Positions 46,500 through 58,735 of a DNA stretch of 64,000 bases are shown here, one piece after another. Under the pieces are notes generated by a model. It was not told the DNA's origin. It did not search any database and saw nothing but the letters and a program-made list of their open reading frames with translations. This stretch comes from Inia geoffrensis (taxonomy: Eukaryota; Chordata; Mammalia; Artiodactyla; Iniidae), in the NCBI GenBank assembly GCA_036417435.1, contig CM070902.1, forward strand, positions 42,554,600 through 42,618,599, written 5' to 3'. A program made the position numbers and the translations under genes. The first letter of the stretch is position 1. Every line of letters begins with the position of its first letter.

Positions 46500-46980
46500 T
46501 GTGATTTCATATATCTTTAAGTAGCTTTTGTTTCATTTTTTGAATGCACTGTATAAGGACACCATTTATCTTTGTTTTCTGCCTTCCACATCTATCATCT
46601 CCCTTCTATTTGCTTAATCTCTTAATCTTTTTTCTTTTTTTTTTTTATTGAGTTTATCCCAAGATTTGTTTTCTATGATTGGCACTGAATTTTTAACCAT
46701 TCTATTTTATTCTTTGTGATTTCTAATTTATTTATTATTTCTACAATAACTTTCATGTATATCCTATCTTTCTTTCTGACTTTCTCTTCTTTTCACACTC
46801 ATCCACACAAATCCATTTTTCATATGGAAGTTGGATGAGTCTCTCCCAGGTTGTCATCATCCATTGGCTAGAAAAATCTTCAAGAATACCCTCACACTTC
46901 CTCTAACTCTCTGAGACTTTAGAAAATCTCTGTCCTTAGTCTCAGTAACCTCCCATTTGTTTACATGGATTCCAAGGAGA
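46500..46980. other. Unassigned sequence
   Basis: AT-rich and pyrimidine-rich DNA with no recognised feature. Confidence 0.3.
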
Positions 46981-46984
46981 AACT

Positions 46985-47200
46985 TTCATGGTAATGGTGA
47001 TGACAATGAGAATAGATAATAACTATTGATCCCTTGCTATGTGTTTTTTAATTACTGCCTAATTTAACCCTTGTAACAGCTCTATAAGAAAGGTGCTAGT
47101 ATTATTATCACGCTTATTTTGCAGATGAGGAAATGAAGACACAGAGCAACTAAGGAAATTGCCCAAAGTCAAACAGCAATTTAAAAGTAGTTGCTTAACA
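46985..47200 (-). repeat. MIR SINE
   Basis: 'tttgcagatgaggaaatgaa', 'gcaactaaggaaattgccca' and 'aagtcaaacagcaatttaaa' mark the antisense MIR core. Confidence 0.85.
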
Positions 47201-47505
47201 GCAAAGTGTTTCTTTTTCCTAATATTTCTTAGAGTTGGTGTGTCCTTAAGAGTACAAAAAAGCCACCTGCCTAATGGAAAGGAGCTCTCTGACCTACTGT
47301 GCCTGTGGTGTAAATTTATTTAATAACAAGCAACATCATTCACATCACAGTCCCAAACCAAGTCATTTTCTGCCTGGATGTCATAGACCTTAACTGGTCT
47401 CGCTGTGTCCAACCTAATCCCATACTAATTCATTCTGCATGTGGTTGTCATTGTGGTTTCTTCAGAACATAGACTGGAGCATGCTACCATTCAAGAGTCC
47501 CATTG
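47201..47505. other. Unassigned sequence
   Basis: No confident feature; possibly the upstream part of the following L2. Confidence 0.3.
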
Positions 47506-47509
47506 ATTT

Positions 47510-47960
47510 CAGTATAAACATCTAACTCTTTAATATGACTTAAATGATTCTCCATGACTTGGTCCTTACCTGTCTGTCTCTCTGGCTTTACCTCCAGCAG
47601 CTTCCCATCCAGAATTTTAACTGCAGGTAAAATAAACTCTATCCCATTTTTCTAATACACTATGAACTCTTATACCTTTCCTCTTTTTCCCAATCTCCTG
47701 TTCCTTCTCCCCTGTTTTGAGTAAATACCATTTGTCTCATATATCCCAGCTTTACTATATTTTCCACAGAACTTTCCCAGACCCTATACAGATGTTAAAT
47801 TATATAGTCCCACAACTAAGTATACAGCAAACATATTTTATTGGAATTATTTACTTAATATGTGGACTTATTCACTTGGTTTCCCTAGCACTTAACATTG
47901 GGTCTGGAAATAATAAACTTAATATAAATGTTAGTGCATTTTTGAATGAATGAATGAATA
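47510..47960 (+). repeat. L2 LINE 3' region
   Basis: 'ctccatgacttggtccttac', 'ggctttacctccagcagctt', 'gaactttcccagaccctata' and the terminal 'gaatgaatgaatgaatacc' fit a long L2 3' region with a GAAT tail. Confidence 0.8.
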
Positions 47961-48450
47961 CCATTTTAGAGTAAGAACTTAGAAGGTACCATAAATGAGG
48001 ATGGTCACTATGAAAAAGAAATTAGATTAAGTGAGAAGTTATGCTTGATAATCTTTCTATGCCTTGCAAATATAGTGAGTATTACTTATGTCCATTATGT
48101 ATTATGCAATTATTATGTCCATTTTCACCACTACATTGTGGGCTCCCAGGCAAGACAGATGACATATTACTCATGTCATATACTCTGACTAGAAACATAC
48201 TTCACTCTGGAGATGATAATATATTTTTGTTTCCTTAATTGTCAGTAAGTGCCCACTGTCCACTGAAAATTACCAAAATAATTACAGAGTCAATTGGATG
48301 TTATTCCTGTACTGTCAAAAGGAGGATTCAGACTGATTTTTTTAGAAAGACATTCATTGCATAAATGATCTCATACAGGTGAGATCCACCTGTATACTTC
48401 TGTATAAGGTTGACTGAGTCATTTTCTGTTTTTGAGTTTCAGCTGCTTTT
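47961..48450. other. Unassigned sequence
   Basis: A weak L2-like phrase lies near 48130-48240; nothing else is recognisable. Confidence 0.3.
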
Positions 48451-48454
48451 TTAT

Positions 48455-49345
48455 TATTTTTAACATCTTTATTAGAGTATAATTGCTTTACAGTGGTGTG
48501 TTAGTTTCTGCTGTATAAAAAAGTGAATTGGCTATGTCTATACATATATTCCCATATCTCCTCCCTCTTGTATCTCCGTCCCGCCCTCGCTATGCCACCC
48601 CTCTAGGTGGACACAAAGCACCGAGCTGATCTCCCTGTGCTATGCATCTGCTTCCCACTAGCTATCTATTTTACATTTGGTAGTGTATATATGTCAATGC
48701 TACTATCGTACTTTGTCCCAGCTTACCCTTTTCCCTCCCTGTGTCCTCAATTTCATTCTCTACATATGTGTCTTTATTCCTGTCCTGTCCCTAGGTTCAT
48801 CAGAACCATTTTTATATTTTTTAGATTCCATATATATGTGTTAGTATGTGGTATTTGTTTTTCTCTTTCTGACTTACTTCACTCTGTATGACAGACCCTA
48901 TGTCTATCCACCTCAATACAAATAACTCAATTTCATTTCTTTTTATGGCTGAGTAATATTCCATTGTATATATGTGCCACATCTTCTTTATTCATTCATC
49001 TGTCGATGGACACTTAGGTTGCTTCCATGTCCTGGCTATTGTAAATAGTGTTGCAATGAACATTGGTGTGTGTGTGTCTTCTTCTTTTTTTTTTTTTTTT
49101 TTTTGCAGTACGCGGGCCTCTCACTGTTGTGGCCTCTCCCGTTGCAGAGCGCAGGCTCAGCGGCCATGGCTCATGGGCCCAGCCGCTCCACGGCACGTGG
49201 GATCTTCCCAGACCAGGGCACGAACCCGTGTCCCCTGCATTGGCAGGTGGACTCTCAACCACTGTGCCACCAGGGAAGCTTGCATGTGTCTTTTTGAATG
49301 ATGGTTTTCTCAGGGTATATGCCCAGTAGTGGGATTGCTGAGGGC
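48455..49345 (-). mobile_element. L1 3' end, antisense, hosting a SINE
   Basis: The element opens on the plus strand with a T-rich tail and 'aacatctttattagagtata', then runs back through the 3' UTR ('ctttacagtggtgtgttagt') into the ORF2 C-terminus ('ggctgagtaatattccattg', 'gttgcaatgaacattggtg'). It ends near 49345. A SINE in the same orientation splits it. Confidence 0.9.
49086..49280 (-). mobile_element. CHR-type SINE (short form), antisense
   Basis: T-run (49086-49104), then 'gtacgcgggcctctcactgt', ending CCAGGGAAGC. L1 text on both sides shares a TGTGTCTT-like repeat, consistent with a short target duplication blurred by the adjacent TG run. Frames of 75-112 codons across it are shadows. 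Confidence 0.9.
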
Positions 49346-49778
49346 AAAACATTTTCTGTGGTTCAGATAATGTTCGACGTTAATAAACTCCTACCTAAAG
49401 ATGGCAATGATCAGGTTTCATTCCATTAGAAATAGCATGTGATTTATAAAACTCATGATTCCATTGCAGTGTGAAAATTGTCATATATCTGGGAGGAAAC
49501 TCTGTATCCTAACTTGATAACAAAGACATTAGAAATGTAGCTGGTCCATGGTTCTTTCATACACAGAAGCCTCTCAGAGACAGAAAACAAAAGATCTAAG
49601 AGCTGCTGCCTCAAAAACTAGCTATCTGACAGCCCACTGAGATGATGAATGAGCTGTCAAGGAGATGAATAAACACTAACTCTGCCATCACATTCAATAC
49701 TTTATTTTAATCAAATAAATGTCATTATAAAATATTTGAGAATCATCAAGTTGGAGAGAACCTTAGAAATGTTATTAA
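49346..49778. other. Unassigned sequence
   Basis: No recognised repeat or gene. Confidence 0.3.
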
Positions 49779-49779
49779 T

Positions 49780-50030
49780 AAGAAGAGCTAATATTCATTC
49801 AATATTAACTAGGTGCTTGGAAACTTAAGGGGGCTACCATCTACAGTTCTCACAGCAATGCTATGAGATAGTTAAACTGATCCCATTGTTAGAGACAGGG
49901 TCACTGATGCAAAGAGAAGAACTAACTTTCCCAAGGTCTCTTGACTATAAAATAGCAGAACAAGAATTTAAACCTAGACAGTTATAGTTCCAGAACTGTT
50001 CTCTTCAGTAAAGTTAACACTTTACCACAG
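49780..50030 (-). repeat. MIR SINE, near full length
   Basis: 'gaagagctaatattcattca', 'ctttcccaaggtctcttgac' and 'caagaatttaaacctagaca' follow antisense MIR order. Confidence 0.85.
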
Positions 50031-50420
50031 AGGTGAAAACAACAATGTAACCATAGTTAAAATTGATGAATTCTTAACACTAGTCTCTGTATAAATAGCA
50101 TACATTCATTATGTTGTTTACTTCCCAAAATAGCACTATAAATGTAAACCTAAACACCTGGCAGGGGAAAAATTATGAAAAATAATTCAGTTAAACCCAA
50201 AGAATCTCAGAAATGTTCAAAATTGGAGTTACCAGGTACCATGGAAAAAATTTTCACTACTCTTGTAAGAGACCAGAATTTATTTATTCTTTGGAAAAAA
50301 GAAAATCAGAGAGGTTTTGAGTGCAAAATCACTATGTCTCTTAGGCGTTGAGGGTGAGATACTGAAAATGTGGATTACATGAAAGCCTGCAGAATGAATG
50401 GGTAAAACCCAAGTGCCAAT
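50031..50420. other. Unassigned sequence
   Basis: No recognised repeat or gene. Confidence 0.3.
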
Positions 50421-50423
50421 CTT

Positions 50424-51415
50424 TTTTTTAAATTTTTTTTATTGAGATATAATTGATATAATTGATATATAACACTGTGTAAGTTTAAGGTGTACAATGT
50501 GTTGATTTGATACATTTTTATATTGCAATATGATTACCACTGTAGCCTAAGTTAACACCTCAGTCACCTCACATAACCACTTTGTGGTTGGAACAATTAA
50601 GATCTAGTCTCTTAGCAACTCTGAAGTTTATAATATTGTATTGTTGACTGTAATCACTATGCAGTGCCTTAGATCTCTCCTAGTTGCAATTTTGTACATT
50701 TAAAAACACATCTCCAATTTCCCCATGTTCCCACCAGCCCCAGCCCCTGGTAACCACCATTCCATGTACTCTCTGATTTTACAAGTTGGGCTTTCTTAGA
50801 TTCTACGTATAAGTGATATGATACAATACTTTTCCTTCTCTTTCTGGCATATCTCACTTAGCATAAAGCCCTCAGGTTTCATCCATGGAGTTGCAAATGT
50901 CAGAGTTTCCTTCTTTCTCATAGCTGAATAATATTCACAGCATATCTACACTACATCTTCTTTATCCATTGATTTGTTGACAGACACTTGTTTTTTTTCC
51001 CTCCATATCTTGGCTATTGTGAATAATACTGCAATAAACATGAGATTGCATGTATCTTTTAAATATCCTGTTTTCATTTCCTTTGGGTATATACCCAGAA
51101 GTGGAATTGTTGAATTAATGGTAATTCTATTTTTAATTTTTTGAAGAGTAACCATACTGGTTTCCATAATGGCTAAACCAGTTTATACTTCCACAAAGTG
51201 TACAAGGGTTCCGTTATCTCTGCATTCTCACAAACACTTGCTATCTCTTGTTGTCATAATGACAACTATTAAAACATGTGTGAGGTGCTGTCTCATTGTG
51301 ATTTTGATTTGCATCTCCCTGATTATTGGTGATGTTGAGCATATTTTCATGTACTTGTTTGCCATTGGATGTCTTCTTTGGGAAAATGTCTATATAATTC
51401 CTCTGGTCATTAATT
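50424..51415 (-). mobile_element. L1 (L1MA-type) 3' end, antisense
   Basis: A T-rich tail then 'ttattgagatataattgata', 'taagtttaaggtgtacaatg', 'cctggtaaccaccattccat' and ORF2 C-terminal antisense text ('ggtatatacccagaagtgga', 'gtgatgttgagcatattttc'). 5'-truncated near 51415. Frames here (50669-51444) are shadows. Confidence 0.9.
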
Positions 51416-51439
51416 TCCAAATACCAACAAAATTGAGGA

Positions 51440-51720
51440 TGTGAGAGGGTTTTACTTTCCCAGGTTGACGTTAAGGCTGAACTTAGCTGGAACTTTCTCT
51501 CAGTGCCACGTGGTCTATCTAAGAGGGTATATTCAGAGACTAAGTCAGAAGCCTGCAGTACTTTTAAATGCTAGGCACAGACTGGCAAACCATCACTTCT
51601 CCCACGTTCCACTGATCAAAGCCGTCACAGACCAGCCCTGGTTCAAGAGGAGAAAACAGACCCCACATTTCAAAGGGGGGAGTGTCACAAAACCTACAGC
51701 CATCTTTAGTCATCTATAGT
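51440..51720 (+). repeat. Old MLT1-type LTR fragment
   Basis: 'tctcagtgccacgtggtcta', 'acgttccactgatcaaagcc' and 'aaaggggggagtgtcacaaa', then 'cagccatctttagtcatcta', fit the 3' half of an older MLT1 LTR. A 92-codon frame across it is incidental. Confidence 0.55.
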
Positions 51721-51874
51721 CTACTTCTGATCACAAAGCACTTGCATATTATTTGGGTTCACTACATTAGAAAATATTCACACCCATATAGCTCTATTTT
51801 TGTTTGGCTATGAAGTTTATATGGGACAGCATCTTTAAAATTGTTGAGGGTACTCTTACATAGCAAGCTGCACT

Positions 51875-51985
51875 CCAAGGATCAAATTTAGCTCACATTA
51901 AAGGAGGAAGAAAACAGATTTTAACTCTCAATGGAAGGGGTATCACAGAATTTACAGCCATCTCTACAATTATTTAAGAGAACAT
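51875..51985 (+). repeat. Second MLT1-like fragment
   Basis: 'aatggaaggggtatcacaga', then 'cagccatctctacaattatt', echoes the 3' end of the preceding LTR about 280 bp downstream. It could be a duplicated end or a second insertion. Confidence 0.4.
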
Positions 51986-51989
51986 AGGG

Positions 51990-52825
51990 TGAGAATAGAG
52001 ATCTGTATATAAAAGAGTTAAATGCTCAACTACAGAGTCAATAGATAACATTTACAATTAATAAAGAGAAGTATAAACATATTACTTAGAGCTTTTGAGG
52101 TAAATACAAGAAACAATGAACTTAAGAGCTGAAAGTAGATCTGGGAAGAGGATTTGCCGATAGGGAGCGATAGACAAAGCTTCTGCTATATTTCACTTAT
52201 AGCCTTTTTGATAATATTTCATTATTTTCCCTATGCTCATGAATTAGTTGACAAAAATAAAATTTAATTTCAGAAGAGTAGTTTCTCTCCATTTTTTTCA
52301 AGTACAGTCAGAATTATACTTCACTGGTCTAAAATGCAATTGAATGAATTTGGTAGTGTGTTATTATTCTGAACTAAGTAACAAAACAATTCAACAGGAA
52401 CCTCTATCTCTGCTTCAGGATAAACTCAGTAAGTTAAAAAAAAATACAGAATACTTTTTTTTTTTTTAATTGGAGGTGCCAATACTGTAGTTATATAAGG
52501 AAAACAACTGAGCTTAAAAGTGCACATATCTCTTTTTTTAAACCAATATTTTTCACACTTTCAAAGTGCATACTAATGTAATGTAATGCCTTTTACAGAT
52601 AATTTTTCTATACATATTTTTATTTGCATGGAAAGCCTTCTTCTGCCTTTTACACTTCCAGGTTTGCTTATCTCCTTTTTCCCCAGGATCACTTTGTGTC
52701 TCACGCTAGGCTTTGGATCTTACAACACTTATAAAGCTTCAACTGTCATGTTTCTTAGGCTTGGTGTTTCCACCTTTTTCTCCTTCTTTCCCATATGTGG
52801 CAGAATTCTGAAAGATGGTACCATG
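51990..52825. other. Unassigned sequence
   Basis: No confident feature. A T-run lies near 52457-52468. A 118-codon plus-strand frame (52586-52942) ends inside a MIR and lacks support. Confidence 0.3.
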
Positions 52826-52829
52826 AAGG

Positions 52830-53070
52830 ATAATAGCCGTCATTTGTTGTGTGCCAGCTCTGCAGCAGCACTTTACATACAGTATCTAGACACTCTTACA
52901 ATAACACTTAGTGTGGTTGTCTTCATTACTACTAGGAGATAAGGAATTTGGGGTGTAGAGAGGTGAAGTGACTTGCCAACTCTTACAGATTTTGGAATGT
53001 GGTGGGACCAGGATTCACACCCATTTCCACCTGGCTCCACAATGCATGGCCTCAACACACTGCCCACTTT
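52830..53070 (-). repeat. MIR SINE
   Basis: 'gtgtgccagctctgcagcag', 'agaggtgaagtgacttgcca' and 'gggaccaggattcacaccca' follow antisense MIR order. A 122-codon plus frame (52973-53341) starts in it and is not genic. Confidence 0.85.
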
Positions 53071-54375
53071 TGATTCAACTATGACCAGAAATCCCAGTGG
53101 TCTTGGACTTTCCTATGGTTCACTCAGGAGCTGTCAAGTTTGTTTACAGATGATTTCCATAACTCTCCTATCCTTTTACCAAGGATATTCTTATGTTGGG
53201 GCTCTAGGAACGCTCTTTCCATCTTTAAACATAAGTCTGGCAAAGCATTCTCTTAAGTCATCATCATCTGAGGAGGAAATGTTTCATTTGTTTGGTTCCA
53301 AAGTGGTGTCCTTTTTCCAGATAAATCTATATTCCCTTTGACTAGTTTAATATCTTCTAATTCAGACTTGATGGCTGGTAGCATTTGGTTATACACTGGG
53401 TCTTTTCAATGATCACAAATTGTTAGCAAGGATGTCAAACTCTCTGAGTCTTAATCTACATTAGTCATCTCAGTCAAATCCTCAAATTTTGCAGGAGGAT
53501 TCACTTTCATAGGGACCAAGACTCCCCATCTTCTTTATAGTTTTAAGTCTGTCAAGGAGACCTGGAACATTGCGGTAGCATCAATCCCTGCAACACAATA
53601 TCTGACCTGATATGGTCTTTCTTATGATTCAGCTCAGTGAAGAAAACTTCCAGGAAGAATATTCTGAATTATATTTCAGTTTCTATTATGATTTTGCTGG
53701 TGATTAATGTTTCTCAGCTTGCAAAATGGACAGTGGCATTGAAGATCATTTTAACTTACACTGACTGCCATTTTGAAAGATTTCCTTCTAGAGAATTTTG
53801 ACTTTAAAGTATCAACTGTTTTTACAATTAATACACGTGAGCTATGATGTCTTACAGTACAGGCACTATCATTAAGCAGCATCAGCCTAAGAGCTTAGCA
53901 CCTTTATTCCTCTCTCTCTCTTTTGCTGTTGTGAACTTCTCTCCAGTGCTTTATTTATACATGAACATCCAGTGATATTTGTCATGGGGAGAGGGGGATG
54001 TACTAGAATTGAAACTGAATACAGGTACAGGAAAAGAGCAGACAGGGAGGAATTTGGGGGAATTATCACTTATGTGCTTGGCATTGTTTTGAAACCTTGT
54101 GTGGATTCAATATGTGACATAATTTAGTCCTCTCATTAAAGCCACTTCTATTTATCTCTATCAGCATCTATCTCTCTATCAAGCCATCAGATCCTTCCAT
54201 CTGTACACAAGCACAGAATGAAACTTGAGATAAGGTTTAATTAACACAAATGTTGATCCTTACTGGGTGTGAACATATGGGTGTTTTCATTCTTATTTTC
54301 CCTTTGTACATTTTCTTTTGGTGTGAATATTTTCAATTAAAAAATGCAGTGTTATCAAAGTTCTTATTCCTAAAA
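53071..54375. other. Unassigned sequence
   Basis: About 1.3 kb; a weak antisense MIR trace at 54065-54145 is the only hint. No gene support. Confidence 0.3.
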
Positions 54376-54379
54376 TAAA

Positions 54380-54850
54380 TAATCATCTGGGGTTTCCATA
54401 AGCAGGCTCTGAGATAGTTTAGAATGAATGGAGTACCCTGAGGAACAATCCCTGTGGAGCTGGCAGAGAAAGCAGAACAAACAGAGTGGGGTGAGTACGT
54501 AAACTATGACGCAGACCAAAGAGCCTCTTAGACATGCAAGAAGGTCTGGACCTGAAATAGCTCATCAAAATTGTCCTGCATGGGGCTAAAATGACCGGCC
54601 CTTTTTATCTCTGTCCATTAGCTGGATATGGTCAGCTCTTGGAAGTGTTGTGATCCTTTGCGAGATGGCTCTCTGCCACTGAGGTCATCCTTGTAGGGAC
54701 AGATGGCTGAAGGCTGATCACCATCAGTATTCTTTGCAGCTGGGGTAACAAGTCATTCCTTAAAGGGAGTCCTGGGTATCACCCAGGGTCTGCTTTATGG
54801 GTGTATGATCGCTGCCTTCACTCAAGGCCCTGTGCTCAGAGAAGCCTATG
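54380..54850. repeat. Possible ancient LTR or internal ERV fragment
   Basis: The text ('gtggagctggcagagaaagc', 'cttggaagtgttgtgatcct', 'taacaagtcattccttaaag') has the look of an old dispersed LTR. I cannot place it in a family. Confidence 0.25.
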
Positions 54851-55370
54851 TTTGGTTCAAAGCTCTGCATTGCTGTCCTGAAATTCTTAATAATTGTAAA
54901 ATGAGTCCCTGCATTTTCATTTTGCACTAGGCCTTGTACATTACGTAGCTGGTCCTGAGTGGTACATCTCTATGTCCAGTGCAGTTCCTACTCCGTGAGA
55001 TTCTGATGTAACCTGATGGAGTTGTCCGGCCATCGAAGATGAACTTCCAGAGTGAAACAGGAAGTTTTAGCGCATGTTACCCCACCGCTATGGTGATGCA
55101 GAAGAAAAATATTGAGATCCTCTGAAATGAAATTAAACTTCCATATAATTTAGCTAGTTAGGTCTAAGTAAATGTAATTAGAGGTTACTCAGTGAAATTA
55201 GGCAACTGAGTCAAAATGAAGTATAATGATTTTTTTTCCCTCTTTTTTTGGTGCAACTTTTTTTTATGGTGGTAAATGCTGAGTAGATGCAGGGCTGATT
55301 TGTTTGAATCATCCCTTTTGCTCTCTTTTTTCCCTTAGGCTGTTGGTAACTGAAGCAGAAACAAAATATA
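54851..55370. other. Unassigned sequence
   Basis: No recognised repeat or gene. Confidence 0.3.
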
Positions 55371-55374
55371 TTAC

Positions 55375-55525
55375 TAGAACTGGAGGCTCTCCAAATTCAG
55401 TCTTTTATAAGTTAAGAAAATGAGGCCCCACGAGGACCTTCCCTAAGGTCACACAGCTGCTCAGGGCCAATCCATGAATTAAACTCAATTCTCTTGATTT
55501 TAAATAGGGTATTTTTTTCACTATA
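55375..55525 (-). repeat. MIR SINE fragment
   Basis: 'taagaaaatgaggccccacg' and 'taaggtcacacagctgctca' mark the antisense MIR core. Confidence 0.75.
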
Positions 55526-56395
55526 TTTGAGGTATAATTTTTTTCACTATGTTACATCACCAGTGATTTTGACATTATCTTATGGGAGGCATTGCAGTCC
55601 ATGCTTAATTTCTCAGTAGCTCAGAAAATTTCTAGTAAATCGAGTCCCAATTAAAATCTATATACCAAAAGTGGGATGGCAGATCTGTGAGATAACTATC
55701 CAAGCTGCAAATGCTGTCATTTCTCTCTTGAGTTAGAGTTGTCAAGAGCTGCACCTGGTAGGTTTCATTCCAAATGGTTGCAGTGAATTCACTTCAAGGT
55801 GCTACCTGTTCCTCTTTGTATAAGCAGAGTTGTCAAAACAGGAAGTCTGATTATAATGGGGCGACAAAATCAGCCTGAGGCTGCATTTGCATATCTGGTA
55901 ACTTTAAATATAACATCCCTACAGATGAAAGCCTTCATAAAAATTTAGGGGGCAGAAACTGTGATTTTGCCTTCATACACAAAATGTGTTGATAGATGGC
56001 TGATGGTTTAAAACAAAGCCAATATGCAAAAATATGCCAAATATCATTGCTATTGGGGTTGGTTGGAAATGAAAGATTCAGGCCAATGATTCTTTCCTGG
56101 AAGCTAAAATAAATCTGGAACAATAGAATATGATATTGGGTACAGACCAGAAGTCGTCACAGAGCTTTGGGTAGCCAATAAGAAGTTACAATAAACTCTG
56201 TCTCTAGAATTTCCAATCACCAGCAATCTTAGGTGATGTTGGTGTATTGTTTTCCTGGCGCCTTAAACTTGAGTTTTACCTATGCATTTTGCTTTGACTT
56301 CTCCTGAAGCTACACATGTTGCTTCCATCTTCAGTGAGGGGAAAAAAAAAAGAAATAAGGTAATTCCTGCTATGAGTAGCATTCTTGCAAACTCA
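55526..56395. other. Unassigned sequence
   Basis: No confident repeat or gene. Confidence 0.3.
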
Positions 56396-56399
56396 GAAA

Positions 56400-56765
56400 G
56401 ATTTAGATTGGTGAATTAGGGTGGATACTTCTTTGCTGCCTCCCCTGTGTCCTTTCCATTCTTTTACGTTTGGAAATTCATACCCACCCAATTTTAGCCA
56501 ATACATTTAGGGTGGATTAGACCTACTTCCAGAAATGAGGCCCCATTGGCCTGAACCAGTCTGCACATCCCATGCCTCTGGTCACAATGATTGGCTCAGA
56601 CTTGGGTTCACACCAGGTTAGAGATTCTGACCCACTGTGACTTCTGCAAGACAGCAGTTCTCTCCTCTCTTCTGGTCCTGGTGGTGAAAAGATACAAGGC
56701 TTAGAGCCATTTTGCGGTAATCAGATGAGCCAGGCTGGTGACTAAACCAATAGAAAAGAAGGAAG
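56400..56765 (+). repeat. Possible ancient LTR-like repeat
   Basis: 'caattttagccaatacattt', 'tcacaatgattggctcagac' and 'cttagagccattttgcggta' resemble an old dispersed mammalian LTR-type repeat. Family unresolved. Confidence 0.35.
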
Positions 56766-56789
56766 ATATGATTTTAAAAAGCACTGATG

Positions 56790-56956
56790 GGACTTCCCTG
56801 GCCAGTGGTTAAGACTTTGCCTTCCAGGGCAGGGGGTGCGGGTTCAGTCCCTGGTCAGGGAGCTAAGATCCTACATGCCTTGGGGCCAAAAAACCAAAAC
56901 ATAAAGCAGAAGCAATATTGTAACAAATTCAATAAAGACTTAAAAAAAAATAAATA
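56790..56956 (+). mobile_element. CHR-2-like short tRNA-derived SINE
   Basis: GGACTTCCCTGGCCAGTGGT, then 'gcgggttcagtccctggtca', then 'caatattgtaacaaattcaa' and a TAAATAAA tail. The exact 14-bp target duplication AAAAAGCACTGATG lies at 56776-56789 and 56957-56970. Its body differs from the other SINEs here, so it is a separate subfamily. Confidence 0.9.
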
Positions 56957-56970
56957 AAAAAGCACTGATG

Positions 56971-57235
56971 ACCTAGCTTGAGACATCTAGATGAAGTCAT
57001 TCTTCTGCACTTTTCAGTTACTTGATCCCCTTTTTGGTTTTGACAATTTGAGTATTTATTTGTCCCTTATAACATAAAGGCCATTAAATCATCCATCACA
57101 CACCAGATCCTTTAGGCAGACCCAAGCTTCCCACCAAAGCATCCCACCAGGAACTGAGAATATCCTAGCCTTAGGACTTGACCCCATCTCTGGATACTTG
57201 TCAGACTTTACCTACCCAGCTTTTACCCATTCAGT
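56971..57235. other. Unassigned sequence
   Basis: No recognised feature. Confidence 0.3.
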
Positions 57236-57372
57236 GAGGTGAAGAATGTGTTAACTAACATTATTGTGGTAAACATTTCCCAGTATACATGTGTATCAAA
57301 TCATCACATTGTATACCTTAAACTCACACAATGTTATACGTCAATTATATCTCAATAAAGCTGGGAAAAAAG
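57236..57372 (+). mobile_element. L1MA-type 3' UTR end
   Basis: 'tcatcacattgtatacctta', then 'acacaatgttatacgtcaat', then 'tatctcaataaagctgggaa'. Only about 135 bp of the 3' end is present. Confidence 0.8.
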
Positions 57373-57639
57373 AACAGACATGTCAGACACATATATAGGC
57401 ACACAACAGCACATAGGCCCATAAGAAATACAGATACTCAGTTGCCCTTAGGTACACCTCTCACAACTCAGAGACAACTGTAGTATGCAAACAAGAACAT
57501 ATGCCTTCAGTGATAAGGGATTATTTTTCTTCAAATAAACTTTGAAAATTTGTATTTGGGACTTGGCAAATTGAGCTTCATATACAATCATTATAATGGC
57601 AAAAAATCTTTACTATCCATACTGCTGTAAAGTTATAAG

Positions 57640-57955
57640 GCTCAGATTAATTTTTATTTTTTTGAGATAGAAGTTTAGCCTGCTGACTTTCAGTGTTTTA
57701 TCTTTTCAGATATGTTATACATTTCCCTCTAAGATACAAATTCCTCTGTAAGGAAAGCTTTAGCTTTATCTCACAAATTTGGATAATGTAGTTTTTCATT
57801 AAATATAAAAATATTTTCTAACAATTTTTAAGCTAGGGTATTTAGAACTTATTTCATAATTTTCCCAAATATGTGGCATTTCAATTTAAACTTTGTTATT
57901 AATATCTATCTTAATTGCTTTCCATACAAAGAACATAACTTATGTGATTTGCATC
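57640..57955 (-). repeat. Old L1 fragment, antisense
   Basis: 'gctttatctcacaaatttgg', 'aacttatttcataattttcc' and 'tttccatacaaagaacataa' resemble antisense old L1 around the ORF1/ORF2 region. 57373-57640 is unassigned. Confidence 0.45.
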
Positions 57956-57972
57956 CATTGAGCTACAGTATA

Positions 57973-58458
57973 CAGTAAGTCCCGTACATACGAACCTTCA
58001 AGCTGCGAACTCTCAAAGACGTGAATGTGCGTTTGCATGTGCAATCATGTAAGTCAGTTGAGGTGTCTGGCGTACATTGTCACGTGCACCTTGCCCTCCA
58101 TCTCCTATTGTTGATGATCCTTCAGCTCTACTATTTCCCACGTCCTCTCTCCCCTTCCAGTCAGTAACTCTTCTTGCCTGTTGACTCTATGCCATCCCTG
58201 TATGCCAGCTGTTGGACTGTACTACTGTACTTTTCGAAGTACTGTACAGTAAGATTAAAAATATTTTCTTTATTTTTATGTTTGTTTGTTTTTTATGTAT
58301 TATTTGTGTGAAAAGTATTACAAACCTATTACAGTACTGTATTACATAGCCGATTGTGTTAGTTGGGTACCTAGGCTAACTTTGTTGGACTTACGAACAA
58401 ATTGAACTTACGAGTGAGCTCTCGGAATGGAATTCGTTCATATGTAGAGGACTTACTG
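57973..58458 (+). mobile_element. Tigger-type (TcMar) DNA transposon, internally deleted
   Basis: A 486-bp element bounded by TA target duplications (57971-57972 and 58459-58460). Both ends begin CAGTAAGTCC inwards: left CAGTAAGTCCCGTACATACG, and the right end is its diverged inverse. An internal in-frame stretch, 58089-58184, reads PPSPIVDDPSAL and ends in TGA. I recognise this as the C-terminal tail of a Tigger/pogo-like transposase; the rest of the coding region is deleted. Both termini are present, so it could have been a non-autonomous passenger. Confidence 0.85.
58089..58184 (+). pseudogene. Remnant of Tigger transposase C-terminus
   Basis: About 31 codons in one frame, ending at TGA 58182-58184, with the motif PPSPIVDDPSAL followed by a Ser/Pro/Phe-rich end. 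No DDE catalytic core or DNA-binding domain remains. Identification is by recalled similarity to the C-terminal tails of Tigger-like transposases. Confidence 0.6.
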
Positions 58459-58696
58459 TACATCTCTATTGTGTACTCCTTTCTATGTATTTGTTACATT
58501 TCACTGTAAAAGGTTGTAAGACTAAAATGAGCTCTCATAATATGTAATAAAATCATAGAATTATATTTTCCAGAGAAAAAAAATACCAAGAGTGACAGAC
58601 AGGCAGACCTGAGCATATTTAGATCCACAAAGCTTTTTAAAAAGGAAAAGAAGAAGGTTGGAAAAGTTTAAAGTCAAGTCAAAAGAAAACAAAAGA

Positions 58697-58699
<3 letters not shown>

Positions 58700-58732
<33 letters not shown>
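58700..58732. repeat. (TA)n microsatellite
   Basis: A pure TA run of about 32 bp, ending at the foot of a 21-bp inverted repeat. The repeated Ile-Tyr frame on the minus strand is its translation shadow. Confidence 0.95.
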
Positions 58733-58735
<3 letters not shown>

